Shown here: positions 18,698 to 27,331 of the stretch, in pieces
Layout of the letters: each line of letters starts with the position of its first letter
Numbering within the stretch: the stretch's first letter is position 1
Assembly: GCA_002356215.1 (NCBI GenBank)
Contig: AP017959.1
Location: 372,001-436,000 of the forward strand
Origin: [Synechococcus] sp. NIES-970
Lineage (GTDB): Bacteria; Cyanobacteriota; Cyanobacteriia; Cyanobacteriales; MRBY01
Reading direction: 5' to 3'
DNA length: 64,000 nucleotides
Program-made: the position numbers and the translations under genes
Notes under the pieces: model-generated
What the model was told of the DNA's origin: nothing
Seen by the model: the letters and a program-made list of their open reading frames with translations, nothing else
The model's database searches: none

Positions 18698-19330
18698 TCA
18701 GGCTACTTTTTTCCCGATAAGTATCATACTTTTCCACAAGTACGGTAACCGTCCAACCCCTGAAAATCCTACCACTGTAAAACCATTTTTAATTAAAAGC
18801 TGGGAGAGTGTATATTTGCTCCAAAACTTAATATGTCCGCCATGCCAGAGAGGTGTGTGATGCTTGTCCCATGCATTTAAGAGCGAAAGAGCAAAATTTT
18901 TCAAGTAGCCATGATAAGGAGTTGAAAGAATGATATGACCTCCCTCCTTTAATACGTCAGCAGCAAACCTTGGTAGAAGATGAGGAGAAAATAGATGCTC
19001 AATCACTTCCGTAGATACAACTACGTCGAATGGTTCTTCATATTTTAATAAATCTGCTGGATTGTCTTGTACCCCAAATTTATAAAATGGAATTGATGGA
19101 TATGTCTTCTTTGCTATTTCAACGCCTTGCATATCATACTCAACACCTACTACATCATAACCTGAAGAAGCAAGCAGGGAGCACAATGCACCATTACCAG
19201 CACCAAGGTCTAGTATCCGTTTTCCTTTAAGATTTTCTAGAATTTTTAATACTTCTGGAGCAATGTAATCACATGAGTGTGGCCCTTGAGCTGTAGACCA
19301 TCCATATTCTTGAACAACATTTTCAGTCAT
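18698..19330 (-). CDS. Class I SAM-dependent methyltransferase
   Basis: A 210-residue methyltransferase of the UbiE/UbiG-like fold. Motif I ILDLGAGNGALCSLLA is near residues 39-54, the acidic end of strand 2 VVGVEYD near 60-66, and the post-motif VVSTEVIEHL near 103-112, then LKEGGHIILSTPYHG. The substrate is unknown; the C-terminal half resembles methyltransferases found in polysaccharide or natural product clusters. Codons are AT-rich and no HIP1 site occurs in or near it, unlike most neighbours, which suggests recent acquisition. No partner genes lie beside it. Confidence 0.8.
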   Translation of the reverse strand: MTENVVQEYGWSTAQGPHSCDYIAPEVLKILENLKGKRILDLGAGNGALCSLLASSGYDVVGVEYDMQGVEIAKKTYPSIPFYKFGVQDNPADLLKYEEPFDVVVSTEVIEHLFSPHLLPRFAADVLKEGGHIILSTPYHGYLKNFALSLLNAWDKHHTPLWHGGHIKFWSKYTLSQLLIKNGFTVVGFSGVGRLPYLWKSMILIGKKVA

Positions 19331-19434
19331 ATAAGCGACTCCAAATTCTTTTAATTACATATTATATGAGTTTTATCCATACATCTTTTTCTTTTTAAAT
19401 ATAGTGATTGCCAAACCCCAAATCTCTTAAACCG

Positions 19435-19722
19435 TTAAATGGGAGTTGCTCGCAGACGAAGACCGAGAGCTTGAACAACTTTTAAAACAGTCATAAATTC
19501 TGGGTTTCCGTCAAAAGATAACGCTTTATAGAGACTTTCACGCCCTAAGCCTGTTTCCCGCGCAATACTAGTCATCCCTTTGGATCTTGCAATGTCTCCT
19601 AATGCTGCGATGATAAGATTTGGATCCCCATCTTCAAGGGCTGCCTCCAGATATGCCGCCATATCTTCCTTAGTTTCTAAATGGTCTGCCGCGTCCCAGA
19701 GAGACGTTAAAACTTTGTCCAT
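19435..19722 (-). CDS. HigA-type addiction module antitoxin
   Basis: A 95-residue protein of the putative addiction-module antidote family. The N-terminal LWDAADHLETKEDMAAYLEAAL is followed by a helix-turn-helix (DIARSKGMTSIARETGLGRESLYKALS, about residues 44-70) and a short C-terminal segment (FMTVLKVVQALGLRLRATP). It should neutralise the toxin encoded just upstream and repress the operon. It begins 8 bases after the toxin stop; the toxin-first order is typical for HigBA. Confidence 0.85.
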   Translation of the reverse strand: MDKVLTSLWDAADHLETKEDMAAYLEAALEDGDPNLIIAALGDIARSKGMTSIARETGLGRESLYKALSFDGNPEFMTVLKVVQALGLRLRATPI

Positions 19723-19730
19723 GATATTTC

Positions 19731-20021
19731 CTATAGGTTTTGTGATAACTCTAAGGCTGTTTTGATATCCTGAGCTTGAGTTCGTTTATCTCCACCCGCA
19801 AGCAGTACGACCAACATATCTCCTCGTTGCACAAAATACACTCGATATCCTGGGCCGTAATCAATGCGAAGTTCTGACACTCCTTTGCCCACTGGCTTTA
19901 CATCACCAGGATTCCCCATGGACAATCGCCGAATACGAATATTTATGCGGGCTTTAGCCTGCCGATCACGCAGTGATTTAAACCATCGAGAATAATTTGC
20001 GGTCTCGCGAATTTCGATCAT
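19731..20021 (-). CDS. HigB/RelE-superfamily toxin (Gp49-like)
   Basis: A 96-residue toxin of the RelE/ParE superfamily, phage-derived Gp49-like group. The N-terminus MIEIRETANYSRWFKSLRD and the core LRIDYGPGYRVYFVQRGD plus LLAGGDKRTQAQDIKTA fit the family signature closely. Related toxins cleave mRNA on the ribosome. The start ATG at 20021 lies 9 bases after a 16-bp palindrome that is probably the operator. It is the first gene of the pair. Confidence 0.88.
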   Translation of the reverse strand: MIEIRETANYSRWFKSLRDRQAKARINIRIRRLSMGNPGDVKPVGKGVSELRIDYGPGYRVYFVQRGDMLVVLLAGGDKRTQAQDIKTALELSQNL

Positions 20022-20030
20022 GCCTCAACT

Positions 20031-20046
20031 GTATCCCATGGGATAC
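20031..20046 (-). promoter_or_regulatory. Palindromic operator candidate for the toxin-antitoxin operon
   Basis: GTATCCCATGGGATAC is a perfect 16-bp palindrome 9 bases upstream of the toxin start codon. Type II antitoxins with helix-turn-helix folds bind such sites to autoregulate. The sequence and placement support this; binding is inferred. Confidence 0.6.
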
Positions 20047-20141
20047 TAAAAGAACAAACAAGCCAAAAATTGAACTACTTTTCTTGAGGCGATCGCCTGG
20101 AATAATGATGAGCTTTGGCTTATGGAAAGGTGCATTAACCC

Positions 20142-20175
20142 AAAAAAGAACCCCACCAAATCACTGGTAGGGTTC
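20142..20175 (-). terminator. Intrinsic terminator of aspS
   Basis: On the minus strand GAACCCTACCA (20175-20165) pairs with TGGTGGGGTTC (20158-20148), with one wobble pair and a 6-base loop, followed by six T residues (20147-20142). It lies 25 bases past the aspS stop. Confidence 0.85.
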
Positions 20176-20200
20176 AAGACTTTATTTATGCGATCGCCCT

Positions 20201-21991
20201 CTAATCTTTTTCTGGGGCAGTGGAAGCAACATAAAGTTCTTTCAGTTGTTTCGCATCAACCGAAGACGGCGCATCAGTCAGCACACAACTGGCTTGTTGA
20301 GTTTTGGGGAAGGCAATCACATCACGGATCGATTCTTCTTTGGCCATCAGCATCACCAGACGATCTAAACCGTAGGCAATCCCACCGTGGGGCGGCGTGC
20401 CATATTCAAAGGCTTCGAGTAGGAACCCGAATTTTTCCTTGGCTTCTTCGTCGGACAGACCAATAGTGCTAAATACTTTTTCTTGCACGTCGCGCTGGTA
20501 AATCCGTAGACTACCGCCACCGATCTCGATGCCATTTAAGATAATGTCGTAGGCGAGGGCGCGGGCGGTGGCGAGATCCTCAATGTCTTCGGGGTTGGGG
20601 GCAGTGAAAGGGTGATGCAGGGCTTCGAGACGTTTTTCGTCGGCATTGTACTCGAACATCGGGAAGTCGGTTACCCAGACGAAATTCAGTTGATTGTCAT
20701 CGATTAAGCCCATCTCTGCGCCGACCATCTGCCGCACGCGATCAAGGGATTTGTTCACAATATCTGTGGCCCCTGCGCCAAAGAGGAGCAGCGTACCGGA
20801 TTCTGCGCCTGTGCGTTGGAGGAGTTCCGCTTTTTGGGCTTCGCTGAGGTTGTCTTTGATCGCGCCGATGGTATCGATTTCGCCATTGTCCCGCACGCGG
20901 ATAAAAGCCAGACCTTTTGCGCCCATTTCCACCGCGGCATTGAAGAGATCGCCACCGGGTTTGATGCGCACATTGGAGATGGCATCGTTACCGTTGGGGA
21001 TGGGCAGCACTTTCACCTGTCCGCCGCTCTGGACTGCACCGGAGAAGACTTTGAAGCCCATATCCTTGACGATATCGGAGACATTCACGAGTTCTAGGCC
21101 GAAACGGGTATCGGGGCGATCGCAGCCGTATTTTTCCATGGAGTCGGCGTAGGTGATGCGGGGGAAGGGCCGGGGCAGGTCAATGCCTTGGGCATCCTTG
21201 AAAATGCGACAGATCAGCCGTTCGTTGAGGTCGATAATTTCATCAAAGGACATGAAGCTCATCTCCATATCCAATTGGGTAAATTCTGGTTGGCGATCGG
21301 CGCGGAGATCTTCATCGCGGAAACAACGGGCGATCTGGTAGTAGCGATCGCACCCCGCCACCATCAGCAATTGCTTAAAGAGCTGGGGTGATTGGGGCAG
21401 AGCATACCAGTCCCCAGCATTGACCCGGGAGGGAACGAGATAATCCCGCGCTCCTTCGGGGGTGGAACGGGTGAGGATCGGGGTTTCCACTTCCATGAAA
21501 TTTTCGTCATCTTCCAGGAAGCGACGCATGGCTTTGACGACGTTGTGGCGTAGTTTCAGGTTGTTCGCCATCGCTTCCCGCCGCAAATCGAGGTAACGGT
21601 ATTTCAGGCGCAGATCTTCTTTGACCTGATCACCATCGGCGCTGCTGGAGACGAGGATCGGCAATTGTTTATGAACGCTGTTGAGAATTTCGATAGAATC
21701 AGCGTAAATTTCGACTTCGCCTGTACCTAAACGGGGATTTTTGGCCCCTTCCTGGCGGGCGCTGACCTTGCCGACAATTTTTACGACATACTCACTGCGG
21801 CTGGCATCGGCATCTTTGTAGGAGTCGGGCGTCCGCTGGGGGTCACTGACGATCTGGATAATGCCAGTGCGATCGCGTAGATCGATGAAGATAACGCCCC
21901 CATGATCCCGACGGCGATCGACCCAACCATACAGGGTCACGGTCTGGTCAATGTGCTCGGAGCGCAAATCCCCGCAGTAATGAGTACGCAT
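20201..21991 (-). CDS. aspS: Aspartate--tRNA ligase
   Basis: A 596-residue bacterial-type class II aminoacyl-tRNA synthetase. The N-terminal OB-fold anticodon domain (residues 1-105) begins [18 protein letters not shown]. Motif 2 ([19 protein letters not shown], about residues 216-234) and motif 3 ([12 protein letters not shown], about 541-552) are present, with the GAD insertion domain between them. Length fits bacterial AspRS. Whether it also charges tRNA-Asn (non-discriminating type) cannot be told by eye. A good terminator follows at 20175-20142. Confidence 0.96.
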   Translation of the reverse strand: MRTHYCGDLRSEHIDQTVTLYGWVDRRRDHGGVIFIDLRDRTGIIQIVSDPQRTPDSYKDADASRSEYVVKIVGKVSARQEGAKNPRLGTGEVEIYADSIEILNSVHKQLPILVSSSADGDQVKEDLRLKYRYLDLRREAMANNLKLRHNVVKAMRRFLEDDENFMEVETPILTRSTPEGARDYLVPSRVNAGDWYALPQSPQLFKQLLMVAGCDRYYQIARCFRDEDLRADRQPEFTQLDMEMSFMSFDEIIDLNERLICRIFKDAQGIDLPRPFPRITYADSMEKYGCDRPDTRFGLELVNVSDIVKDMGFKVFSGAVQSGGQVKVLPIPNGNDAISNVRIKPGGDLFNAAVEMGAKGLAFIRVRDNGEIDTIGAIKDNLSEAQKAELLQRTGAESGTLLLFGAGATDIVNKSLDRVRQMVGAEMGLIDDNQLNFVWVTDFPMFEYNADEKRLEALHHPFTAPNPEDIEDLATARALAYDIILNGIEIGGGSLRIYQRDVQEKVFSTIGLSDEEAKEKFGFLLEAFEYGTPPHGGIAYGLDRLVMLMAKEESIRDVIAFPKTQQASCVLTDAPSSVDAKQLKELYVASTAPEKD

Positions 21992-22196
21992 AGTTAGAAA
22001 AAATATATAAATTTAAGGCATAGAGTTTTAGAGCGATACTAAGCCTACCAAAAATCAAGGGTCTTGCCCATAGAAGAAAATCGACAGGCATAGGTCTGCC
22101 CAAAGCCGATCAGAACGGGCCTTTTCTGCCACTGATACCGTTGCTTCCCCAGGAAATTTTTGGCTATGAGGTGCGCTAATTTCAAAATCAGACAAA

Positions 22197-22224
22197 ATGG
22201 CGATCGCCCCTGGGCGATCGCCAT
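22197..22224 (-). terminator. Terminator built from two facing HIP1 sites
   Basis: The stem ATGGCGATCGCCC (22197-22209) faces its exact reverse complement (22212-22224) across a 2-base spacer. Each arm is a HIP1 octamer with flanks. On the minus strand, downstream of the peroxiredoxin gene (stop at 22255), the hairpin runs into TTTTG. It probably terminates that gene. Confidence 0.7.
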
Positions 22225-22254
22225 CAGCTTAAAAGCAAGATTCTTCCCTAGAAC

Positions 22255-22890
22255 CTACTTATTGGGCTGGGGCGTCATGCGTAGATAGGGCTTGATTTCC
22301 TTAACACCTTTGGGAAACTTCACCTGTGCATCCTCAGTGGAAATCGCCGGCGAAACGACCACATCCTCGCCATCTTGCCAATTCACAGGAGTGGCCACAC
22401 TGTAGTTATCGGTCAGTTGCAACGAATCTAACACCCGGATGATTTCCTGGAAGTTGCGACCTGTGCTGGGGGGATAGGTAATGGTTAAACGCACTTTCCG
22501 CGCCGGGTCGATCACGAATACCGTCCGCACCGTCACCTTGGGGTTGGCATTGGGATGGATCATGTCATAGAGCTGGGCCACCTTTTGGTCCGCATCGGAC
22601 AAAATGGGGTAATTCACCGCGCAACCTTGGGTTTCGTCGATATCCCCTACCCAGCTATTGTGGGATTCAGTATCGTCCACACTGAGGGCAATTACTTTTG
22701 CATTGCGCTTTTCAAATTCTCCCTTGAGCCGGGCGACTTCCCCGAGTTCTGTGGTGCAAACGGGGGTAAAGTCAGCGGGGTGAGAAAACAACACTACCCA
22801 GCTATCTCCCGCCCAATCATAGAAATCAATTTCGCCGATGGTGGAATCTTGGGTAAAGTTGGGGGCCACATCACCTAATCTAAGAGACAT
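22255..22890 (-). CDS. 1-Cys peroxiredoxin (Prx6 family)
   Basis: A 211-residue peroxidase that reduces hydrogen and alkyl peroxides. The peroxidatic motif PADFTPVCTTE places the active Cys at residue 45, and the Prx6-type segment YPPSTGRNFQEIIRVLDSLQ occurs near residues 139-158. The Thr and Arg partners of the active site are present. A second Cys (DETQGCAVNY) is not at the 2-Cys resolving position. It is probably monocistronic, with its own terminator at 22224-22197. Confidence 0.92.
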   Translation of the reverse strand: MSLRLGDVAPNFTQDSTIGEIDFYDWAGDSWVVLFSHPADFTPVCTTELGEVARLKGEFEKRNAKVIALSVDDTESHNSWVGDIDETQGCAVNYPILSDADQKVAQLYDMIHPNANPKVTVRTVFVIDPARKVRLTITYPPSTGRNFQEIIRVLDSLQLTDNYSVATPVNWQDGEDVVVSPAISTEDAQVKFPKGVKEIKPYLRMTPQPNK

Positions 22891-23191
22891 TCAAGATACT
22901 CCTTTGTTATTTTGGCTACCGAGTATCTATTATCCTTCATCTTCCCAGGGAGATGCCAAGGCGGGCGATCGCCGCCAAAGGGAAAATAATTCCCTGCCAG
23001 AGGTCGCAACATTTATTAACTTTTGTTGCCATTCCTCAGGATCAAAAAAAGCAAGGGTGACAATAAAGCGGGAAAAATGAAATAATAAGCCAGAATTTTG
23101 ACGTCTAGAGTTTCAGGCCGCCTGAAGCTTGGTATTTTATATCAATTAAGATTATAAGAAGCTGGGAAAAGCCTAGGAGGAATCAATCATA
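22891..23191. other. Divergent promoter region of the peroxiredoxin gene and psbU
   Basis: About 300 bases without a gene. It contains a HIP1 site, a small inverted repeat TTCAGG-CCG-CCTGAA at 23112-23126 in the likely psbU leader, and an AGGAGG ribosome site at 23175-23180 for psbU. Promoter boxes are not clear enough to call. Confidence 0.5.
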
Positions 23192-23608
23192 ATGAGTAGA
23201 GTTGTGCGTGCATTAATGGGGCTCGTCCTCATAATCAGTTGTGCGTTCTTCAGCGTCCAACCCCAAGCCCAAGCCCTCGATCTAAGTCGTGGCTTCGTTT
23301 CTGCAGCCGTACTCGGCGAGCGGGTCAACCCGGCAGACCAGGTACTGGAAACGGAATACGGGAAAAAAATCGACCTCAACAATGCCAACGTTCGCCTCTT
23401 CCGTGAGGTGCGCGGTTTTTACCCCACTTTGGCAAAGCTGATCGTTAATAACGGTCCCTACGAATCTGTGGAAGATGTGCTGAACATCCCCGATTTGTCT
23501 GAAAGCCAAGTGGCGAAGTTGCAGGCAAACCTAGACCGATTCACCGTAACACCTCCCTCTGATGTGTTCTTGGATGGGGACGAGCGTCTTAACAACGGTA
23601 ATTATTAG
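23192..23608 (+). CDS. psbU: Photosystem II 12 kDa extrinsic protein PsbU
   Basis: A 138-residue precursor of the lumenal PsbU subunit, which stabilises the oxygen-evolving complex and its Cl-/Ca2+ retention. The signal peptide covers about residues 1-29 (cleaved after AQA), and the mature part has the family helix-hairpin-helix-like core: KKIDLNNANVRLFREVRGFYP and GPYESVEDVLNIPDLSE. A strong AGGAGG precedes the ATG by 11 bases. A textbook terminator follows at 23659-23688. Confidence 0.96.
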   Translation: MSRVVRALMGLVLIISCAFFSVQPQAQALDLSRGFVSAAVLGERVNPADQVLETEYGKKIDLNNANVRLFREVRGFYPTLAKLIVNNGPYESVEDVLNIPDLSESQVAKLQANLDRFTVTPPSDVFLDGDERLNNGNY

Positions 23609-23658
23609 AAGGTTATTTTTGACGATCTTTAAAGTTAAAAGCAATATTCGAAGTAGTG

Positions 23659-23688
23659 AAGCCTACCCAGAGGGGTAGGCTTTTTTTT
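23659..23688 (+). terminator. Intrinsic terminator of psbU
   Basis: GCCTACCC (23661-23668) and GGGTAGGC (23673-23680) form a perfect 8-bp stem with an AGAG loop, extended by two A-T pairs and followed by eight T residues. Confidence 0.9.
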
Positions 23689-23701
23689 GCTAGTTTTCAG
23701 C

Positions 23702-25105
23702 CTAGGGCAATGGCTGGCAGAGGCGATAAAAAGCCTGAATCCAGCGCGATTCCCAACGGAAAGTCAGAAAGGCTAACACGGGGGCGAAGAGGCTCAATAG
23801 GAAAAAACAACCGGCGAGGGTAGGGAGACTGAGAGGGAGAAGGTTTTGGCTCAATTGGACAAGGTCATGGTCGATGAGGCCCCCTTTGCCAACACGATAA
23901 GCGATACGGAAAGTTTCACTGGTGACAAGCTGCCCGAAAAAGGCGGAATTTTGTAAGAAGCTGAAGCTAGCCAACATGCTGTACAGGGTTTGTTCCCCGG
24001 GGCCACGGCAAAAGTACCGGCCCAAGGCGAAATAGAGGCAAATGAAAACTGCGCCAATTTCAAAGAGGTGACCCATGGCGATAATGAGCGCTTGATCCCA
24101 ACCGATCAGCAACAACAGGATTTGGCTGCTGGTTAACCCCCCCAAAAAGATCAGGGTGCTCTGATTATGGCGGTAGTACCAAGCGAGGTAGGCGAGGCCG
24201 CCATAGAGAAGTAAAAGGATAATGGTGGCGCGACCAAGGGCAAGGGTGATGCCGCCCCCGAAGATAAAGTCAAAACTGGGCACGGCGGGATAGCCAAAAC
24301 TCCAGTAGGCGATCGCATGGCCGATTTCATGGAGAAACGTCAGAAAAGTATCGAGAATAAAGCGACTGGGGGGTAGCAAAAACAAGACTAAGCCCAGCAG
24401 GCCACCAATGGCGAGAGCTCTAGCTGTGCCCGGTTGGAGAGAGCGATATTTGGCAGATTTTTCGATGGCAGGGGGGTCTTGGCTGTGGAGGGGGAAGCAG
24501 GTTTTCAGCAGGTAGCACCGTTGGGCACGGTGGTAGACGTTGAGATAAATCTTATCGACAGCTTCTAAGGGCAGATTTTGGAGGGCTTGCCAAACAATTT
24601 GTGCATATTCTTGGCGATCGCGCTCATCGATCACCGTCAGCTTGATCACCAGGGCCCGGTCAGAGGGGGTAACCTTAATGCTCCACAGATAGGGAGAAAG
24701 GATTCGCCGCAGTTTGAGGGTCAGATCGTCATCCCTGAGGGCCGCTTTTTGGGGTGGCGCCTGAACCACAAAGGCGTCTGAGGATAGTTCCCGTTCAGCG
24801 GGAGAAAGCAAGCCTTTGATCATCGTCCATTCCCAATCGGGGGCGACTTCCCCAAAGCGAATGCCTTCGACGGTAAAGGTTTCGGTGATTGTCTTTTCCC
24901 AAAGCTGTTGCCAGGGGGAAAGAAGCTGCTTGGCGATCGCCTCATCGGGGGTCGAAAAACCTTCTAGTTGAATTTTTAGATGTTTATCCGCCACCCGTTT
25001 GACGATGACGCGGATCTGGTACGGCGCAAATAATGACTTTAAAATTTGGGCGATCGCCTGGGGATTTCCTTGTTCTGCCAACCGACGCAAATCCGACTCT
25101 TTCAC
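23702..25105 (-). CDS. M50-like (site-2 protease-type) membrane protein with cyanobacterial N-terminal domain
   Basis: A 467-residue protein starting at a GTG. Residues 1-200 are soluble and hold two similar modules; the first starts LRRLAEQGNPQAIAQIL, a start found at the front of many cyanobacterial proteins. The C-terminal half has about six or seven hydrophobic segments. Within it, FLTFLHEIGHAIAYWSFG (about residues 256-273) contains HEIGH, the zinc-binding HExxH of membrane metalloproteases. A second metal ligand is not clear by eye. Function unknown; membrane proteolysis is inferred. It converges on psbU across the terminator. Confidence 0.65.
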   Translation of the reverse strand: MKESDLRRLAEQGNPQAIAQILKSLFAPYQIRVIVKRVADKHLKIQLEGFSTPDEAIAKQLLSPWQQLWEKTITETFTVEGIRFGEVAPDWEWTMIKGLLSPAERELSSDAFVVQAPPQKAALRDDDLTLKLRRILSPYLWSIKVTPSDRALVIKLTVIDERDRQEYAQIVWQALQNLPLEAVDKIYLNVYHRAQRCYLLKTCFPLHSQDPPAIEKSAKYRSLQPGTARALAIGGLLGLVLFLLPPSRFILDTFLTFLHEIGHAIAYWSFGYPAVPSFDFIFGGGITLALGRATIILLLLYGGLAYLAWYYRHNQSTLIFLGGLTSSQILLLLIGWDQALIIAMGHLFEIGAVFICLYFALGRYFCRGPGEQTLYSMLASFSFLQNSAFFGQLVTSETFRIAYRVGKGGLIDHDLVQLSQNLLPLSLPTLAGCFFLLSLFAPVLAFLTFRWESRWIQAFYRLCQPLP

Positions 25106-25280
25106 AACAGCATTTCCCGGAAGATAATTTGATTATGGCACCGGATCTTCCCGAGCCGAAAGTTGCCCACAAAATCCCCATAAAAATTGAGGAGAAGCAA
25201 CACCGCCTCTCCTCAACAATTCACTTATTTACTTTTCCCAAGTCTCCCTTCGTAATCGGAGATTTCGGAAAATATGCTCC

Positions 25281-25970
25281 CTAAGCCGCTACCGCTGCCG
25301 GCTTTTTGCTGTTACGAATCCCTTCGATCGCCTCAGCATAATCAGGCGCACCGAAGACCGCAGAACCGGCCACGATCGCATTAGCGCCCGCATCGATGAC
25401 CTGCCAAGCATTAGAAGGCTTGATGCCGCCATCGACTTCGATCCAAGGATCTAAGCCGCGCTCATCACACATGGCCCGGAGCTTTTCGATTTTTTGCACC
25501 ATGGAAGGAATAAAGCTTTGGCCACCGAAGCCGGGGTTCACACTCATGATCAGAATCAGGTCACACACATCCAGCACGTGCTCAATGATGTCGAGGGGGG
25601 TAGAAGGATTGAGTACAACCCCAGACTTTTTGCCCAGCTCGCGAATTTGGCAGAGGGTGCGGTGGAGGTGGGGAGAAGCATTGTGCTCGGCATGGACAGA
25701 GATAATATCGGCGCCAGCTTTCGCAAAATTTGCGACATATTTCTCAGGCTCAACAATCATCAAGTGCACATCCAAAGGCTTTTTGGTGTAGGGACGAATC
25801 GCTTCAACAATTAACGGCCCGATGGTGATGTTCGGCACAAAACGACCATCCATGACATCGACATGAATCCAGTCCGCCCCAGCTTCATCAACGGCTTTAA
25901 TATCTTCACCAAGGCGGCTAAAATCCGCTGAAAGGATAGACGGAGAAACAACAATTTTTTTGTCAGTCAT
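25281..25970 (-). CDS. rpe: Ribulose-phosphate 3-epimerase
   Basis: A 229-residue TIM-barrel enzyme interconverting ribulose 5-phosphate and xylulose 5-phosphate in the Calvin cycle and pentose phosphate pathway. The start [18 protein letters not shown], the metal-site [17 protein letters not shown] (about residues 36-52), VHLMIVEPE, and the phosphate-binding [29 protein letters not shown] all match the family. The ATG at 25970 is well placed. It stands alone between the M50-like gene and the K+ channel. Confidence 0.97.
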   Translation of the reverse strand: MTDKKIVVSPSILSADFSRLGEDIKAVDEAGADWIHVDVMDGRFVPNITIGPLIVEAIRPYTKKPLDVHLMIVEPEKYVANFAKAGADIISVHAEHNASPHLHRTLCQIRELGKKSGVVLNPSTPLDIIEHVLDVCDLILIMSVNPGFGGQSFIPSMVQKIEKLRAMCDERGLDPWIEVDGGIKPSNAWQVIDAGANAIVAGSAVFGAPDYAEAIEGIRNSKKPAAVAA

Positions 25971-26082
25971 GGTGGGGAAATGCCTCTTATCTCAAGAATT
26001 TGAAGTTGGTATCAATATTAACAAAAGTTTGTATCAAGATCGTTTGACCCTGGGCTGAATCAAGAACTTGTTTCAAGAAACG

Positions 26083-27144
26083 CTAACGATTGGGGGGCCG
26101 CAGGGAGCCATCGGTTTGAACGGGCAGCAGAATGCTGTTGAGTTTGCGCAGCTGCTCAGCCGTGCCCATACAAATTAAGACATCGCCCAACAAAAGTAAT
26201 GTATCCCCCGTGGGGCCAGGGATTAGTTCCCCATCTTGCCGACGAATTGCAAGCACCAAAGCTCCGGATTTGACCCGGAGGCGAGCTTGACTCAGGCTAC
26301 GGCCAACATAACCGCTGTAATTACTATCGACACGGACTTCTTCGAGGTAATAGGAATGCTCTGTGCCAGTGAGAATGCCATCAACAAAGTCCATGACCTG
26401 GGGTCTGAGGGCGGCAGCAGCTAAGCGACGCCCCCCGGTAATGTATGGTGAAACAACGGCATCGGCCCCGGCCCGACGTAATTTTTCGATGGCTTCTTCA
26501 GTGCTGGCCCTGGCGATCGCCCGGATCTTTGGATTCAATGTTTTGGCCGAGAGCACGGTGTAGAGATTTTCTGCATCGGAGGTGAGGGCGGCCACCAAGC
26601 CAATGGCTTGCTCAATTCTTGCCGCCTGGAGATATTGATCTAAGGTCGCATCTCCCTGAATGCAGATATAATTTTCGGCCTCGGCGATCTCGATCCGTTC
26701 GGGGTCAAGATCAATGACCACAAACGCAATTTTTTCTGCGACGAATTCTTTGGCCACCTGCTGCCCAGTACGCCCCAGACCACAGACAATGTAATGGTTA
26801 TTGAGTTCATTAATTTGCTGTTGATATTCTTTCAACCGTCTGATCTCCTGAAAATAACCGCTGGCCATCGCTTCCACAAAGCGATTTACTATGTATCCCC
26901 CGGCAATGAGGCCCAGCAGGATTAGAATACTGGTAAAGATCCGGGAGCGATCGCCGAGGGGATGAATTTCCCCAAAGCCCACCGTTGCTAGGGTGATAAT
27001 GGTCATATAGGCAGCATCGACCCAAGACCAATGCTCAACGGCAACAAACCACCCCATGCCGAGGAGAAATAGCCCCATAAGCATGAGCAAACCCAGCAGA
27101 AGTTGCTCCTTGAGACGTCCATATTTTTGTTCGATACTCTGCAC
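26083..27144 (-). CDS. Two-TM potassium channel with RCK (TrkA-N/TrkA-C) domains
   Basis: A 353-residue K+ channel of the MthK type. Two membrane helices flank the pore loop TLATVGFGEIHPLG (about residues 51-64), whose filter reads TVGFGE instead of the common TVGYGD. The cytosolic part has a Rossmann RCK/TrkA-N domain (HYIVCGLGRTGQQVAKEF, about 117-134) and a TrkA-C domain (about residues 263-340). RCK domains gate by ligand or Ca2+ binding. It lies in the plasma or thylakoid membrane; SynK-like roles are possible but cannot be read here. Confidence 0.88.
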   Translation of the reverse strand: MQSIEQKYGRLKEQLLLGLLMLMGLFLLGMGWFVAVEHWSWVDAAYMTIITLATVGFGEIHPLGDRSRIFTSILILLGLIAGGYIVNRFVEAMASGYFQEIRRLKEYQQQINELNNHYIVCGLGRTGQQVAKEFVAEKIAFVVIDLDPERIEIAEAENYICIQGDATLDQYLQAARIEQAIGLVAALTSDAENLYTVLSAKTLNPKIRAIARASTEEAIEKLRRAGADAVVSPYITGGRRLAAAALRPQVMDFVDGILTGTEHSYYLEEVRVDSNYSGYVGRSLSQARLRVKSGALVLAIRRQDGELIPGPTGDTLLLLGDVLICMGTAEQLRKLNSILLPVQTDGSLRPPNR

Positions 27145-27331
27145 CGATGAACCTCAACGAAGCCTCATATTTGTAAGCAAAATGGCAGACAGTTTTTCCT
27201 CTCCCGTAGGAACCTTAAAAAAATTGCAGAATTTCTTTAGCCTGTGGCCACTCTGTCTTTAGCAAAAAAGATGACCCATTGGCTAAACTGAAATTTACAT
27301 TTGATTCTCGCCACCCCAGAGGAGTAACTTT

